64,000 nucleotides of DNA from JAGOPY01 sp964619555. Lineage in GTDB: Bacteria > Bacteroidota > Bacteroidia > Bacteroidales > JAGOPY01. The stretch covers positions 47,838-111,837 of the forward strand of contig CAZUDV010000015.1 in assembly GCA_964619555.1 (NCBI GenBank), given 5' to 3'. Made by a program: the position numbers and the translations under genes. Of this stretch, positions 43,640 through 51,650 are shown piece after piece (within the stretch, counting starts at the first letter, position 1; each line of letters opens with the position of its first letter). The notes beneath the pieces were generated by a model. It saw only the letters and a program-made list of their open reading frames with translations, was not told the origin of the DNA and did not search any database.

Positions 43640-44503
43640 ATGGGCGCCTTATCCGCATATTTTCTGTACGGACTGTTCCTGTTCATAGGAATTCTACCGT
43701 TTCCTGTCATGTACGGATTATCCGGAGCCTTAGCGTGGATTGTCCGCTCCGTAATTGGTTACAGGAAAGGGATTACACGCTCTAATCTGGAAGTGATTGA
43801 CTTTCCGGATGAAGGAGCTCGCAATAGGGCCATTTATAAAATATATAGGAATCTGGCCGACATTACTCTTGAAGGGATAAGGGGATTTACGATTTCAAAA
43901 AAGGAGATCCTCAAACGGCACAGGATTCTCAATCCTGAATTGCTCCTGCCATATTTCGAATCAGGCAAAAGCATGATCTGTGTCACCGGCCATTACAATA
44001 ACTGGGAGTGGGGTGCATTGTCGGCCGGTATGCAGACTCCTTTCCATATTGTCGGATTTTATAAACCGCTGAAAAATAAGTACATGGATCGGTTCTTCAG
44101 GAAAAGCAGGGGCAGGACAGGTACTGAGATGGCTTCCATCAAGCAAACTGCCGTAACATTTCAAAAGAACTTTGGCAAACCGACGATTTACCTGATGGCG
44201 GCTGACCAGAGCCCGCGAAAAAAAAGCAATGCCATCTGGGTGGATTTCCTGGGCAGGGAGACGGCATTTCTGCACGGTCCGGAAAAATACAGCCGGTTTT
44301 ATGACTACCCGGTGTTTTATGTCGATATCAAAAGGGTCAGAAGGGGATATTATACGATGTGGCTCACCATATTGGCAGACGTACCGTCGGCTCTACCGGA
44401 AGGCGAAGTAACCAGGCGATTCGCTCAAAAATTGGAATCCGTGATCAGGGAAACTCCGGAAAACTGGCTCTGGTCACATAAACGATGGAAACTAGTCCGC
44501 TGA
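43640..44503 (+). CDS. LpxL/HtrB-family lipid A acyltransferase
   Basis: A 287-residue inner-membrane acyltransferase. It has one N-terminal hydrophobic helix, then the HX4(D/E) catalytic motif in VTGHYNNWEWGALS (His ~119, Glu ~124), the LMAADQSPRKKSNAIWVDFLGR segment split around ADQSPR, and an end WLWSHKRWK, as in LpxL/LpxM proteins. It adds a secondary acyl chain to lipid A. It is 4 bp downstream of the M64 gene. Its stop overlaps the 3' end of the convergent acyl-CoA ligase gene by 12 bp. Confidence 0.85.
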   Translation: MGALSAYFLYGLFLFIGILPFPVMYGLSGALAWIVRSVIGYRKGITRSNLEVIDFPDEGARNRAIYKIYRNLADITLEGIRGFTISKKEILKRHRILNPELLLPYFESGKSMICVTGHYNNWEWGALSAGMQTPFHIVGFYKPLKNKYMDRFFRKSRGRTGTEMASIKQTAVTFQKNFGKPTIYLMAADQSPRKKSNAIWVDFLGRETAFLHGPEKYSRFYDYPVFYVDIKRVRRGYYTMWLTILADVPSALPEGEVTRRFAQKLESVIRETPENWLWSHKRWKLVR

Positions 44504-46309
44504 GTACATCAACTCGATATGGTCCCGGTACCTCTCCGTTATCACTTTCCGGCGAAGCTTGAGGGTACTGGTCATTGCGCTGTTCTCAATACTGAAAGGC
44601 TCCGTCAGCAAGGTGAATTTCTTGACTTTTTCAAAAGAGGTGAGTTCTTCCTGAAGTTTTTCAATACGATGATGGTACAATTCCAGCACTTTTTCATGCA
44701 AAATATGCCGTTCTTTCTTTAAATCGTCCAGATTAAGATGAGGCAAATGGGATTTCAGATTTTCAAAGGAAGGGACGATCAGAGCGGTGATGAACTTACG
44801 GTTGTCCCCGATTGCCACAACCTGTTCGATCAGACTGTCACGGCTGAGTAAGAGCTCGATCTTTTGCGGAGAAATATATTTCCCGACCGAGGTCTTGAAC
44901 ATGTCCTTGATCCGGTCTGTCATCACCAGGTTACCGGAAGGGGTGAAATGCCCCTTGTCACCGCTCATGTACCAGCCATCCTTTATGGCTTCAGCCGTAG
45001 CTTCCGGCTTTTTATAATAACCTTTGAATATGGTAGGACCTTTGACCATGATTTCACCCTGTTCGTTGAATTTAACTTCCAGGCCCGGTAATACGGTCCC
45101 GATAGTTCCGAATTCGTATTTGTCCGAGCGGTAGCAGGATACGGTAGCAGTTGTTTCAGTTGCCCCGTAACCGAAATTCACGAACAATCCGGTGGCATGG
45201 AAGAAACGAAGGAGGTCCTCCCGTATGGCGGCACCCGCACAGGGCATCATCCGTATATTCCTGCCGAAGATGGCCCTGAGCTTTTTCAGTACCAGCTTTT
45301 CCGCAATACTTTTACGGATCCTGAGTCCGAATGGTACGGTCCGCGAATCCTTCCGGTATGTGCTAAGCTGGTGGCCGGTAGTAATGGCCCAGTCGAAAAT
45401 CTTTTGTTTGGTGCGTGGCCATCTGTTGTATTCCGCCATAATGCCTTCATAGGTTTTCTCGAAGAACCTGGGTACGGTGCACATGACCGTCGGATTCGCT
45501 TTCGGCAGGGTGTCGATCACTTCCCTGGGATTTTCCAGGAACACGTTCACCGCACCCCTGTGCATCAGGTAAAACGACCAGGTCCGTTCGAACACATGGC
45601 TGAGCGGCAGGAAGCACATCGATACGTCTTGATCCGATATGTCCAGCCTCAGGTCATGCAATTTAAAGGTTTCCATGAAATTATCATGGTGGAGCATGAC
45701 CCCTTTTGGCTCACCGGTTGTGCCCGAAGTATATAGAATTGTTGCCAGGTCATCCGGTTGTGCTTCATCGAAAAGTGTCTCCAGTTGTGCATCCAGAGAT
45801 GAATCTTCTCCCAGTTCAAGAAAATCTTTCCAGCCAATGATCCGGTCATCGGCAGGTATACAATCAGAATGGTAGCATACGATCTTTTTCAGGGAAGTCG
45901 GCTGGTCGAAAAGACTGAGTGCTTTTTCCATCTGCTCTTTGTTACCCGTGAATATGATCTGCATGTCCGTTTCATCCACGATGTATTTCACCTGGGTTGT
46001 GGATGCGGTTCCGAAAAATGGCACCACCACACCCCGAATTCCCATTATGCCGAGATCGGTCAACGTCCATTCCAGGCGGTTATCACTGAAAATTCCAATC
46101 AGTGAACCATGGCCGTAGCCCAATGAGATCAGTGCTTTGGAAACTTTGTCAGCGTGGTCTTTGAATTCGTTCCAGGAAAAGCTTTTAAATGGTCCTTCAG
46201 GTTGCTCCCGGTAGCGGAATATCTCGCGTGAACCATATTGGCTGGCGCGATCCCGCACCATGTGGGCAATGTGTTCGGTTTTCAATAGGGATAAATGTTG
46301 GTAGTGCAT
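44492..46309 (-). CDS. Long-chain fatty acid-CoA ligase (AMP-binding)
   Basis: A 605-residue adenylate-forming enzyme: P-loop-like LYTSGTTGEPKGVML, A5-type motif FVNFGYGATETTATVS, GWYMSGDKGHFTP, and the hinge/A8 motif MTDRIKDMFKTSVGKYISP. Its size and the FEKVKKFTLLTEPFSIEN tail match the FadD15-like long-chain acyl-CoA synthetases. It activates fatty acids with ATP and CoA. It is probably soluble or membrane-associated and is transcribed alone from the -7 box just upstream. Confidence 0.9.
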   Translation of the reverse strand: MHYQHLSLLKTEHIAHMVRDRASQYGSREIFRYREQPEGPFKSFSWNEFKDHADKVSKALISLGYGHGSLIGIFSDNRLEWTLTDLGIMGIRGVVVPFFGTASTTQVKYIVDETDMQIIFTGNKEQMEKALSLFDQPTSLKKIVCYHSDCIPADDRIIGWKDFLELGEDSSLDAQLETLFDEAQPDDLATILYTSGTTGEPKGVMLHHDNFMETFKLHDLRLDISDQDVSMCFLPLSHVFERTWSFYLMHRGAVNVFLENPREVIDTLPKANPTVMCTVPRFFEKTYEGIMAEYNRWPRTKQKIFDWAITTGHQLSTYRKDSRTVPFGLRIRKSIAEKLVLKKLRAIFGRNIRMMPCAGAAIREDLLRFFHATGLFVNFGYGATETTATVSCYRSDKYEFGTIGTVLPGLEVKFNEQGEIMVKGPTIFKGYYKKPEATAEAIKDGWYMSGDKGHFTPSGNLVMTDRIKDMFKTSVGKYISPQKIELLLSRDSLIEQVVAIGDNRKFITALIVPSFENLKSHLPHLNLDDLKKERHILHEKVLELYHHRIEKLQEELTSFEKVKKFTLLTEPFSIENSAMTSTLKLRRKVITERYRDHIELMYSAD

Positions 46310-46322
46310 TCAGATTCAGCGC

Positions 46323-46330
46323 CAAAGATA
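46323..46330 (-). promoter_or_regulatory. Bacteroidota -7 promoter box (TATCTTTG)
   Basis: TATCTTTG on the minus strand, only 13 bp before the acyl-CoA ligase ATG, which implies a very short leader. Confidence 0.5.
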
Positions 46331-46377
46331 ATGCAATTCATGATTTATAGTAATTTTAACGAAATATTTCATTTATC

Positions 46378-46974
46378 ATGTATTTCCATAAAGTTGTTAT
46401 CCTTCTCATAATCATTACCGGATGCACCAGGGAGAATTTATCAATCCGGGAGGCGGTTGAAGCCCAGTTGCATCAATACCCGGCCTCTACATTGCAGGAT
46501 ATCTATAAAAGCTTCTTCCAGGACGAATTCGGACCTGGTCATTTGGTCCCGGACAGTGCCGGTGCTGCGGAATATCTTATTTACGAGCTTTCGGTGATGG
46601 TAAGCCGTGGAAATCTTACAGCTGAACCCTGTGGCACCGGCCAGCATTTTTACCGTGTGCCATTGGACCTTGTCAAGGATGGGATCATTCCACCGGAAGT
46701 GTATCTTTCAGCCTTCCTGGCCAGCGCAGGGGAATTTAAGCCTCCCGAGATCAGCACCTGGAAAACCCGGTGGCAGATCATCCTTAGGGAAATCGAGAAA
46801 ATGGATCTGTATATTCCTGGTTATGAAACCGATAAGATGAAATTAGGCCAACTCCTTGATACCGGTGAATTCGTTGTCCATCACAGCAAAATATACTCCG
46901 ATGCCTATGATCCTCACTACCGGATCATGAACCGTACACAATGGCAGCAACTGAAAGAAAGGTATAAATTATAA
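46378..46974 (+). CDS. Lipoprotein of unknown function
   Basis: A 198-residue lipoprotein with signal MYFHKVVILLIIITGC (Cys16). The mature part is mainly helical with conserved-looking blocks TLQDIYKSFFQDEFGPGHLV (~41-60), YRVPLDLVKDGIIPPEVYLSAF and a C-terminal HYRIMNRTQWQQLKERYKL-type end. I recognise no named domain. It is divergent from the acyl-CoA ligase gene, with 68 bp of AT-rich shared upstream sequence, and is followed by a long intergenic region, so it is likely a single-gene unit. Confidence 0.55.
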   Translation: MYFHKVVILLIIITGCTRENLSIREAVEAQLHQYPASTLQDIYKSFFQDEFGPGHLVPDSAGAAEYLIYELSVMVSRGNLTAEPCGTGQHFYRVPLDLVKDGIIPPEVYLSAFLASAGEFKPPEISTWKTRWQIILREIEKMDLYIPGYETDKMKLGQLLDTGEFVVHHSKIYSDAYDPHYRIMNRTQWQQLKERYKL

Positions 46975-47290
46975 ATAACTATATCGGTGCGCGGAATTTG
47001 GAATTTACCGTTTATTTGCTGTAAATTTGTACCAAATAACCTTCCCGATGGCCCTGCCAATTCTCTTACTCACCAAAATGTACACCCGCGCCGGCAGGGG
47101 GCTGTTCAACTGCAGGATGACGTGAATCCGGCAAGCGGGCCGATGCCGGTATTAAATCGGTCCGGAATATAAGACTTCAGGTCTGTAAAATACCCTTGCA
47201 TCTTCCTGGTACTATATTACTTGGATTATTTTTAGCAACTTCTTAACTTCTAAACTTCAACTTTGAACTTTGAACTTTGAACTTTGAACT
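46975..47290 (+). other. 316-bp intergenic region before the hydroxyproline locus
   Basis: It holds a promoter-like pair at 46997-47029, a stretch without convincing coding potential (a 25-codon frame from 47049 has no recognisable features), and a heptanucleotide array from 47236 to the activase start. No RNA gene was recognised. Confidence 0.6.
46997..47029 (+). promoter_or_regulatory. Bacteroidota promoter: TTTG-N21-TAAATTTG
   Basis: TTTG at 46997-47000 and TAAATTTG at 47022-47029 with 21-bp spacing fit the -33/-7 consensus on both boxes, the best promoter match in the window. It could drive the hydroxyproline locus with a leader of about 255 nt. Confidence 0.6.
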
Positions 47291-47291
47291 A
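47236..47291 (+). repeat. Heptanucleotide array (TGAACTT type) ending in a start codon
   Basis: Eight 7-bp units, the last five clean (TCAACTT, then three TGAACTT and TGAACTA). The final A is the first base of the activase ATG. Same NRACYKY family as the other arrays. Confidence 0.93.
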
Positions 47292-48103
47292 TGAATGGCC
47301 TGGTCTATAATATCCAGCATTATTCTATCCATGACGGCCCCGGGATTCGCACTACCGTTTTCCTCAAAGGCTGCCCGTTGCGGTGCTGGTGGTGCCATAA
47401 CCCGGAGAGCCAGGAGATGACAGTTGAACAGATAACGATTCAAAGACAATTGGACGGGAAAGTGTTTGAGAGAAAATCGGTAGTCGGTAGTCAGCTCCCG
47501 GCTGACAAGGTGATGCTCGAAATAGAAAAAGACAAGGTGTTTTATGATCAGTCGGGTGGAGGAGTCACTTTTTCGGGTGGCGAACCTATGGTGCAGGCTG
47601 ATTTTATCGCGGAATTGCTGCGGCTGTGCCAACAAAGAGGCATCCATACCGCAATCGACACCTGCGGGCATGCCGAACAGGCGTCGTTTGAAAAGATCAT
47701 GGGCCTGGCAGATCTTTTTTTATACGATATTAAACTGATGGATGATAGCAGGCATATGCAATATACCGGTGTTTCCAATAAACTGGCCCTGAATAACCTG
47801 GAAATGCTGGCCAAAAACGGTCAGGACATCATTGTCCGGTTCCCTGTGGTCCCGGGAATTACCGATGACGATGAAAATCTTTCAGGGATACTCGTTTTAA
47901 TGGATCGGCTTCATCTGGACAACATTCACCTGCTTCCTTACCATTCCATCGCCAGGGATAAATACCGGAGAATGGGGACGGAATATATGCTTTCTGACCT
48001 GGCTGAACCTTCACCGGAAGACATGTCCCGGATTAAAAAATATTTTACGTCCAAACACCTGGCCACTAATTCAATGTTTATCAATCCCGCTCAGGGCGGA
48101 TGA
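47291..48103 (+). CDS. Glycyl-radical enzyme activase (PflA family), partner of the HypD-like enzyme
   Basis: A 270-residue radical-SAM enzyme: YSIHDGPGIRTTVFLKGCPL with cluster CPLRCWWC (Cys28, 32, 35), SAM-binding VTFSGGEPMVQADF, and DTCGHAEQASFEK. It installs the glycyl radical on the enzyme encoded 17 bp downstream. Between the CxxxCxxC motif and GGEP there are no further cysteine clusters, so the ferredoxin-like insert often present in activases of this family is missing. In its place a short stretch (KSVVGSQLPADK) is coded partly by GGTAGTC heptamers. The ATG directly abuts the heptamer array. Confidence 0.85.
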   Translation: MNGLVYNIQHYSIHDGPGIRTTVFLKGCPLRCWWCHNPESQEMTVEQITIQRQLDGKVFERKSVVGSQLPADKVMLEIEKDKVFYDQSGGGVTFSGGEPMVQADFIAELLRLCQQRGIHTAIDTCGHAEQASFEKIMGLADLFLYDIKLMDDSRHMQYTGVSNKLALNNLEMLAKNGQDIIVRFPVVPGITDDDENLSGILVLMDRLHLDNIHLLPYHSIARDKYRRMGTEYMLSDLAEPSPEDMSRIKKYFTSKHLATNSMFINPAQGG

Positions 48104-48119
48104 ATCATACAAGAGTGAA

Positions 48120-50534
48120 ATGCTGACCGAAAGAATTAAGAAATTAAGAAAACAAAGCCTGGAAGCAGTCAATACCCTATCGCATGAACGTGCCGTGTTG
48201 CTGACCGAATTTTATCAGACCGAAGAAGCCCGGAAGGCATCCGTGCCTGTCTGCCGAGCCCTTGCGTTCGAATATCTGCTGGAACATAAATCCATTTGCA
48301 TCCTTGAGGGGGAACTGATAGTCGGAGAGCGTGGCCCGGCGCCAAAAGCCACTCCGACCTATCCGGAAGTCTGCCTTCATTCGCTGGAGGACCTTGAAAT
48401 CCTGAACGACCGCCCAAAGGTGTCGTTCCAATCAGGCAGAGAAACGCGGGATGCTTACCGGGAAAAGGTCATACCATTCTGGAAAGGTAAAACTCACCGC
48501 GACCGGTTGATCGCCTCCATGGACCAGGAATGGCTGGATGCTTATGACGCCGGTATCTTTACTGAGTTCCAGGAACAACGGGCTCCCGGTCATACCGTTC
48601 TCGGCGATAAGATCTACCGAAAGGGAATGCTCGATCTGATCTCGGAGATCGATGACCGTTTGGCCGGGATAGTCAATTCTCCGGATCCGGAGGATATCCG
48701 GAGAAGCGAAGAACTGAAGGCTATGAAAATTGCTGCCCGGGCAATCATCCGCTTTGCCGAAAGGCACGCAGAAACATTGGTTCAAAGTTCAAAGATTAAA
48801 GTTCAAAGTGCGGAGGACCAGCTTCGCAAGATTGAGCTTCTGGAAATGGCCAGGATCTGCCGCAGGGTTCCCGCCTATGCTCCCCAATCCTTCCACGAAG
48901 CTCTCCAATATTACTGGTTCGTCCACATCGGTGTGATCACCGAGTTGAATCCATGGGATTCTTTTAATCCAGGACGGTTGGACCAGCATTTGTACCCCTT
49001 TTACAGGCGTGAAATAGATGAAAGGACGCTGACCATCAAGGATGCGCGTGAACTTCTCCAGGCGTTCTGGGTAAAGTTCAATAACCATCCCGCACCGCCC
49101 AAGATCGGTGTTACGGCAAAGGAAAGCAGTACGTATACGGATTTTGCTCTTATTAATGTGGGTGGCCTGGACCGGGAAGGGAAGAGTGCGGTCAACGAGC
49201 TGACCTATCTTATCCTGGATGTGGTAGAAGAAATGAGAGTCCTGCAGCCCAGTTCGATGATCCAGGTGAGCCGGGAAAACCCTGATGATTTCATTAATAG
49301 GGCAGCTCAAATCATTAAGACCGGTTTCGGTCAGCCAAGTGTTTTCAATACCGACGCGATAGTCCAGGAATTGATGCGGCAGGGGAAATCCAGGGAGGAT
49401 GCCCTGGCTGGCGGAGCAAGCGGATGCGTGGAAAGCGGTGCATTCGGCAAGGAAGCGTATTGGCTGACCGGATATTTCAATCTGCCCAAGATCCTGGAAG
49501 TAACGTTGTACAATGGATTCGACCCCCGCAAGAAAAAGCAGGTCGGACCGAAAACAGGGGATCCGCTTTTATTCAGAACCTTTTCGGATCTGATGACTGC
49601 CTATGCGATTCAGTTGAAGCATTTTATCGATATTAAGATTAAAGGGAACCTGGTGATTGAAAAACTTTACGGCGATTACCTCCCGGTCCCTTTCCTTTCG
49701 CTGCTCATAGATGATTGCATTGCGAATGCGAGTGATTACAATGCAGGCGGCGCCCGTTACAATACGTCATATATCCAGGGAGTCGGGATTGGCAGCGTTA
49801 CAGACATGCTGACAGCCTTGCGCTACTGGGTGTTTGAAGATATGGAAAAGGAGATAGGCGAACAAGGCGGTTTTGAGCGGAAAATCGCCCTGTCGGATTT
49901 TATGAAAGCCATGGAAGTTGATTTTGAAGGATTTGAAGAATTCAGGTATAAATTGATCTATGAAACCCCGAAATACGGGAATGATGATGATTATGCAGAT
50001 GCCCAGGCTATTGCGGTATTTGATCTGTTCTTCGATGCGGTGGACGGCCGGCCGAACGCACGTGGAGGCAGGCATCACATCATGATGCTGCCGACCACCA
50101 GTCATGTTTATTTTGGCAGTGTGACCGGGGCTATGCCTGATGGGAGGAAAGCCTGGCAGCCACTTTCGGAGGGCATTTCCCCCTTCCAGGGCTCCGACAT
50201 TAAAGGACCTACAGCAGTGATCAAATCTGCCTCCAAGATTGGCCACCTGCGTACCGGCGGGACCCTGCTGAACCAGAAATTCACCCCACAGCTCCTGGCG
50301 GACGAAAAGGGAATCCACGCTCTGACTTCTCTCATCCGCAGCTATTTCAAGCTTAACGGCCACCATATCCAGTTCAATGTCGTGACGGCAGAGACTCTTC
50401 GGGATGCACAGAAACATCCTGAGAAATACCGTGACCTGATCGTACGGGTAGCTGGATATAGCGATTATTTCAATGACCTGGGAACTGAGCTTCAGGATGA
50501 GATCATCCGGCGCACCGAGCAGAACGGATTTTGA
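48120..50534 (+). CDS. hypD: Glycyl-radical trans-4-hydroxy-L-proline dehydratase (HypD-like)
   Basis: An 804-residue glycyl-radical enzyme. The thiyl cysteine is Cys436 in GGASGCVESGAFGKEAY, with Glu438 as the dehydratase-type base, and the radical glycine is Gly779 in RVAGYSDYF. Strings such as FTEFQEQRAPGHTVLGD, YWFVHIGVITELNPWD, SSTYTDFALINVGGL and GARYNTSYIQGVGIG closely match, from memory, the trans-4-hydroxyproline dehydratase family rather than PFL or CutC lyases. The enzyme turns 4-hydroxyproline into pyrroline-5-carboxylate and is killed by oxygen. A 35-bp heptamer array is read in frame at ~221-232 (VQSSKIKVQS) in a variable loop. Neighbouring genes (activase, transporter, 3-hydroxyproline dehydratase) support the role. 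Confidence 0.8.
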   Translation: MLTERIKKLRKQSLEAVNTLSHERAVLLTEFYQTEEARKASVPVCRALAFEYLLEHKSICILEGELIVGERGPAPKATPTYPEVCLHSLEDLEILNDRPKVSFQSGRETRDAYREKVIPFWKGKTHRDRLIASMDQEWLDAYDAGIFTEFQEQRAPGHTVLGDKIYRKGMLDLISEIDDRLAGIVNSPDPEDIRRSEELKAMKIAARAIIRFAERHAETLVQSSKIKVQSAEDQLRKIELLEMARICRRVPAYAPQSFHEALQYYWFVHIGVITELNPWDSFNPGRLDQHLYPFYRREIDERTLTIKDARELLQAFWVKFNNHPAPPKIGVTAKESSTYTDFALINVGGLDREGKSAVNELTYLILDVVEEMRVLQPSSMIQVSRENPDDFINRAAQIIKTGFGQPSVFNTDAIVQELMRQGKSREDALAGGASGCVESGAFGKEAYWLTGYFNLPKILEVTLYNGFDPRKKKQVGPKTGDPLLFRTFSDLMTAYAIQLKHFIDIKIKGNLVIEKLYGDYLPVPFLSLLIDDCIANASDYNAGGARYNTSYIQGVGIGSVTDMLTALRYWVFEDMEKEIGEQGGFERKIALSDFMKAMEVDFEGFEEFRYKLIYETPKYGNDDDYADAQAIAVFDLFFDAVDGRPNARGGRHHIMMLPTTSHVYFGSVTGAMPDGRKAWQPLSEGISPFQGSDIKGPTAVIKSASKIGHLRTGGTLLNQKFTPQLLADEKGIHALTSLIRSYFKLNGHHIQFNVVTAETLRDAQKHPEKYRDLIVRVAGYSDYFNDLGTELQDEIIRRTEQNGF
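48780..48814 (-). repeat. Heptanucleotide array inside hypD
   Basis: Five 7-bp units on the + strand (GTTCAAA, GTTCAAA, GATTAAA, GTTCAAA, GTGCGGA), which are TTTGAAC/TTTAATC units on the other strand. The array is read in frame as VQSSKIKVQSA within the HypD-like enzyme. Confidence 0.85.
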
Positions 50535-50568
50535 GATTTCTTTTTCACCACATAGGCACATTCTGATC

Positions 50569-51576
50569 ATGTCAAGGGTTACCACCGTCCGTTCCGATCT
50601 CATCCTACTGGTCACCGCCATCATCTGGGGCTTTGCCTTCGTGGCGCAGCGGATGGGCATGGAACACATCGGCCCGTTCCTGTTCAATGGCATACGCTTT
50701 GCCCTCGGGGCATTGACACTGGTGATCTTTTTAAAGGTTAAAGCTGTATATGACGGCAGGACTGTAGGACGGAATCACGGCATGAAAGAAAATGATTACG
50801 AACCACTGACCCATCAGGCTTTGCCTTCAGGGCAGGCCGCTGACCGCCGACCGCCGACTGCGAACCTCGAACTGCCAACTGCTAACCTTCAACTGCCAAC
50901 TATCTATGGTCTCCTCCTCGGGCTCATCCTCTTCGCCGGGGCATCGTTCCAGCAGGTTGGGATAGTGTACACGACCGCGGGGAATGCGGGTTTCATCACC
51001 GGTCTCTATGTGATCCTGGTGCCTTTGCTCGGAATGTTCTCCGGGCAGAAAGCTTCGTGGAACCTGTGGACAGGCGCCCTTTTTGCAGTCGCTGGCCTTT
51101 ACTTCCTGAGCATCACCAGGGATTTTCATATGTCGCCCGGGGACCTGCTGGTGCTGGTCAGTGCAGTGTTCTGGGCTATCCATGTCCTGTATACGGGCTG
51201 GCTTTCCCCGAAGACATCTGCGATCCGGCTTGCTATTATCCAGTTTACAGTTTGCTCAATATTGAGCTTTATCACCGCGTTCATCTTTGAAGAAATTAGT
51301 TTTGAAGGCATTTATCACGCTACCTGGCCGATTCTTTACGGTGGAATCCTTTCCGTTGGCATGGCTTATACATTGCAGATTGTCGGGCAGAAAAAGGCCC
51401 CGCCCACTCATGCCGCTATCATCATGAGCCTGGAAACCGTTTTTGCCGTAATAGGCGGGGTGATAATTTTGTCCGAAACCATGAATGACAGAAAGTGGTT
51501 TGGTTGCGGGCTGATGCTGCTGGGGATGGTGATGGCGCAGGTTGGTCGGCGGTCAGCGGTCGGCGGTAAACAATAA
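50569..51576 (+). CDS. EamA/DMT-family transporter with repeat-coded loop
   Basis: A 335-residue ten-helix transporter of the drug/metabolite superfamily: LILLVTAIIWGFAFVAQRMG at the start and the second EamA half with LVLVSAVFWAIHVLYTGWL and MAYTLQIVGQKKAPPTHAAI. A loop between the third and fourth helices carries 63 bp of heptamers (50841-50903) read in frame as NLELPTANLQLPT-type repeats, and the C-terminus (RRSAVGGK) comes from another array. The first conserved residues follow the ATG at 50569; a longer frame would overlap the hypD 3' end. The substrate is unknown; hydroxyproline or related imino acids are suggested only by its place between the two dehydratase genes. Confidence 0.8.
   Translation: MSRVTTVRSDLILLVTAIIWGFAFVAQRMGMEHIGPFLFNGIRFALGALTLVIFLKVKAVYDGRTVGRNHGMKENDYEPLTHQALPSGQAADRRPPTANLELPTANLQLPTIYGLLLGLILFAGASFQQVGIVYTTAGNAGFITGLYVILVPLLGMFSGQKASWNLWTGALFAVAGLYFLSITRDFHMSPGDLLVLVSAVFWAIHVLYTGWLSPKTSAIRLAIIQFTVCSILSFITAFIFEEISFEGIYHATWPILYGGILSVGMAYTLQIVGQKKAPPTHAAIIMSLETVFAVIGGVIILSETMNDRKWFGCGLMLLGMVMAQVGRRSAVGGKQ
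50841..50903 (+). repeat. Heptanucleotide array inside the EamA gene (9 units, 63 bp)
   Basis: Units TGACCGC, CGACCGC, CGACTGC, GAACCTC, GAACTGC, CAACTGC, TAACCTT, CAACTGC and CAACTAT. At 9 x 7 = 63 bp, a multiple of three, the array leaves the reading frame intact. Confidence 0.93.
51544..51571 (-). repeat. Heptanucleotide array at the EamA 3' end
   Basis: Four 7-bp units on the + strand (GGTCGGC, GGTCAGC, GGTCGGC, GGTAAAC), that is GCCGACC-type units on the other strand. They encode the last residues of the transporter. Confidence 0.85.
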
Positions 51577-51606
51577 ATGACAAATAATGTCGCGAGCGAA
51601 GCGAGC

Positions 51607-51650
51607 TAATGTCCACTTAATGTCCACTTAATGTCCACTTAATGTCCACT
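51607..51650 (+). repeat. 11-bp tandem repeat TAATGTCCACT x4 containing the start codon
   Basis: Four perfect copies. Each holds an ATG (51609, 51620, 51631, 51642). In the first three copies the frame reads ATG TCC ACT TAA, and its TAA overlaps the next copy's ATG. Only the fourth ATG opens the dehydratase gene, which begins M-S-T-S. Confidence 0.97.

Noticed and set aside
46987..47172. Small 61-codon + strand frame upstream of the activase
   Set aside because: It spans the -7 promoter box, has unusual composition and no recognisable motif, and looks like chance.
49424..49440. Pyruvate formate-lyase or choline lyase identity for the glycyl-radical enzyme
   Set aside because: The site has a single active Cys followed by V-E (dehydratase type), not the PFL Cys-Cys pair, and conserved strings fit the hydroxyproline dehydratase family better than CutC lyases.
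51590..51606. GCGAGCGAAGCGAGC as a terminator hairpin
   Set aside because: It is a direct repeat of GCGAGC, not an inverted repeat, so it forms no stable stem.
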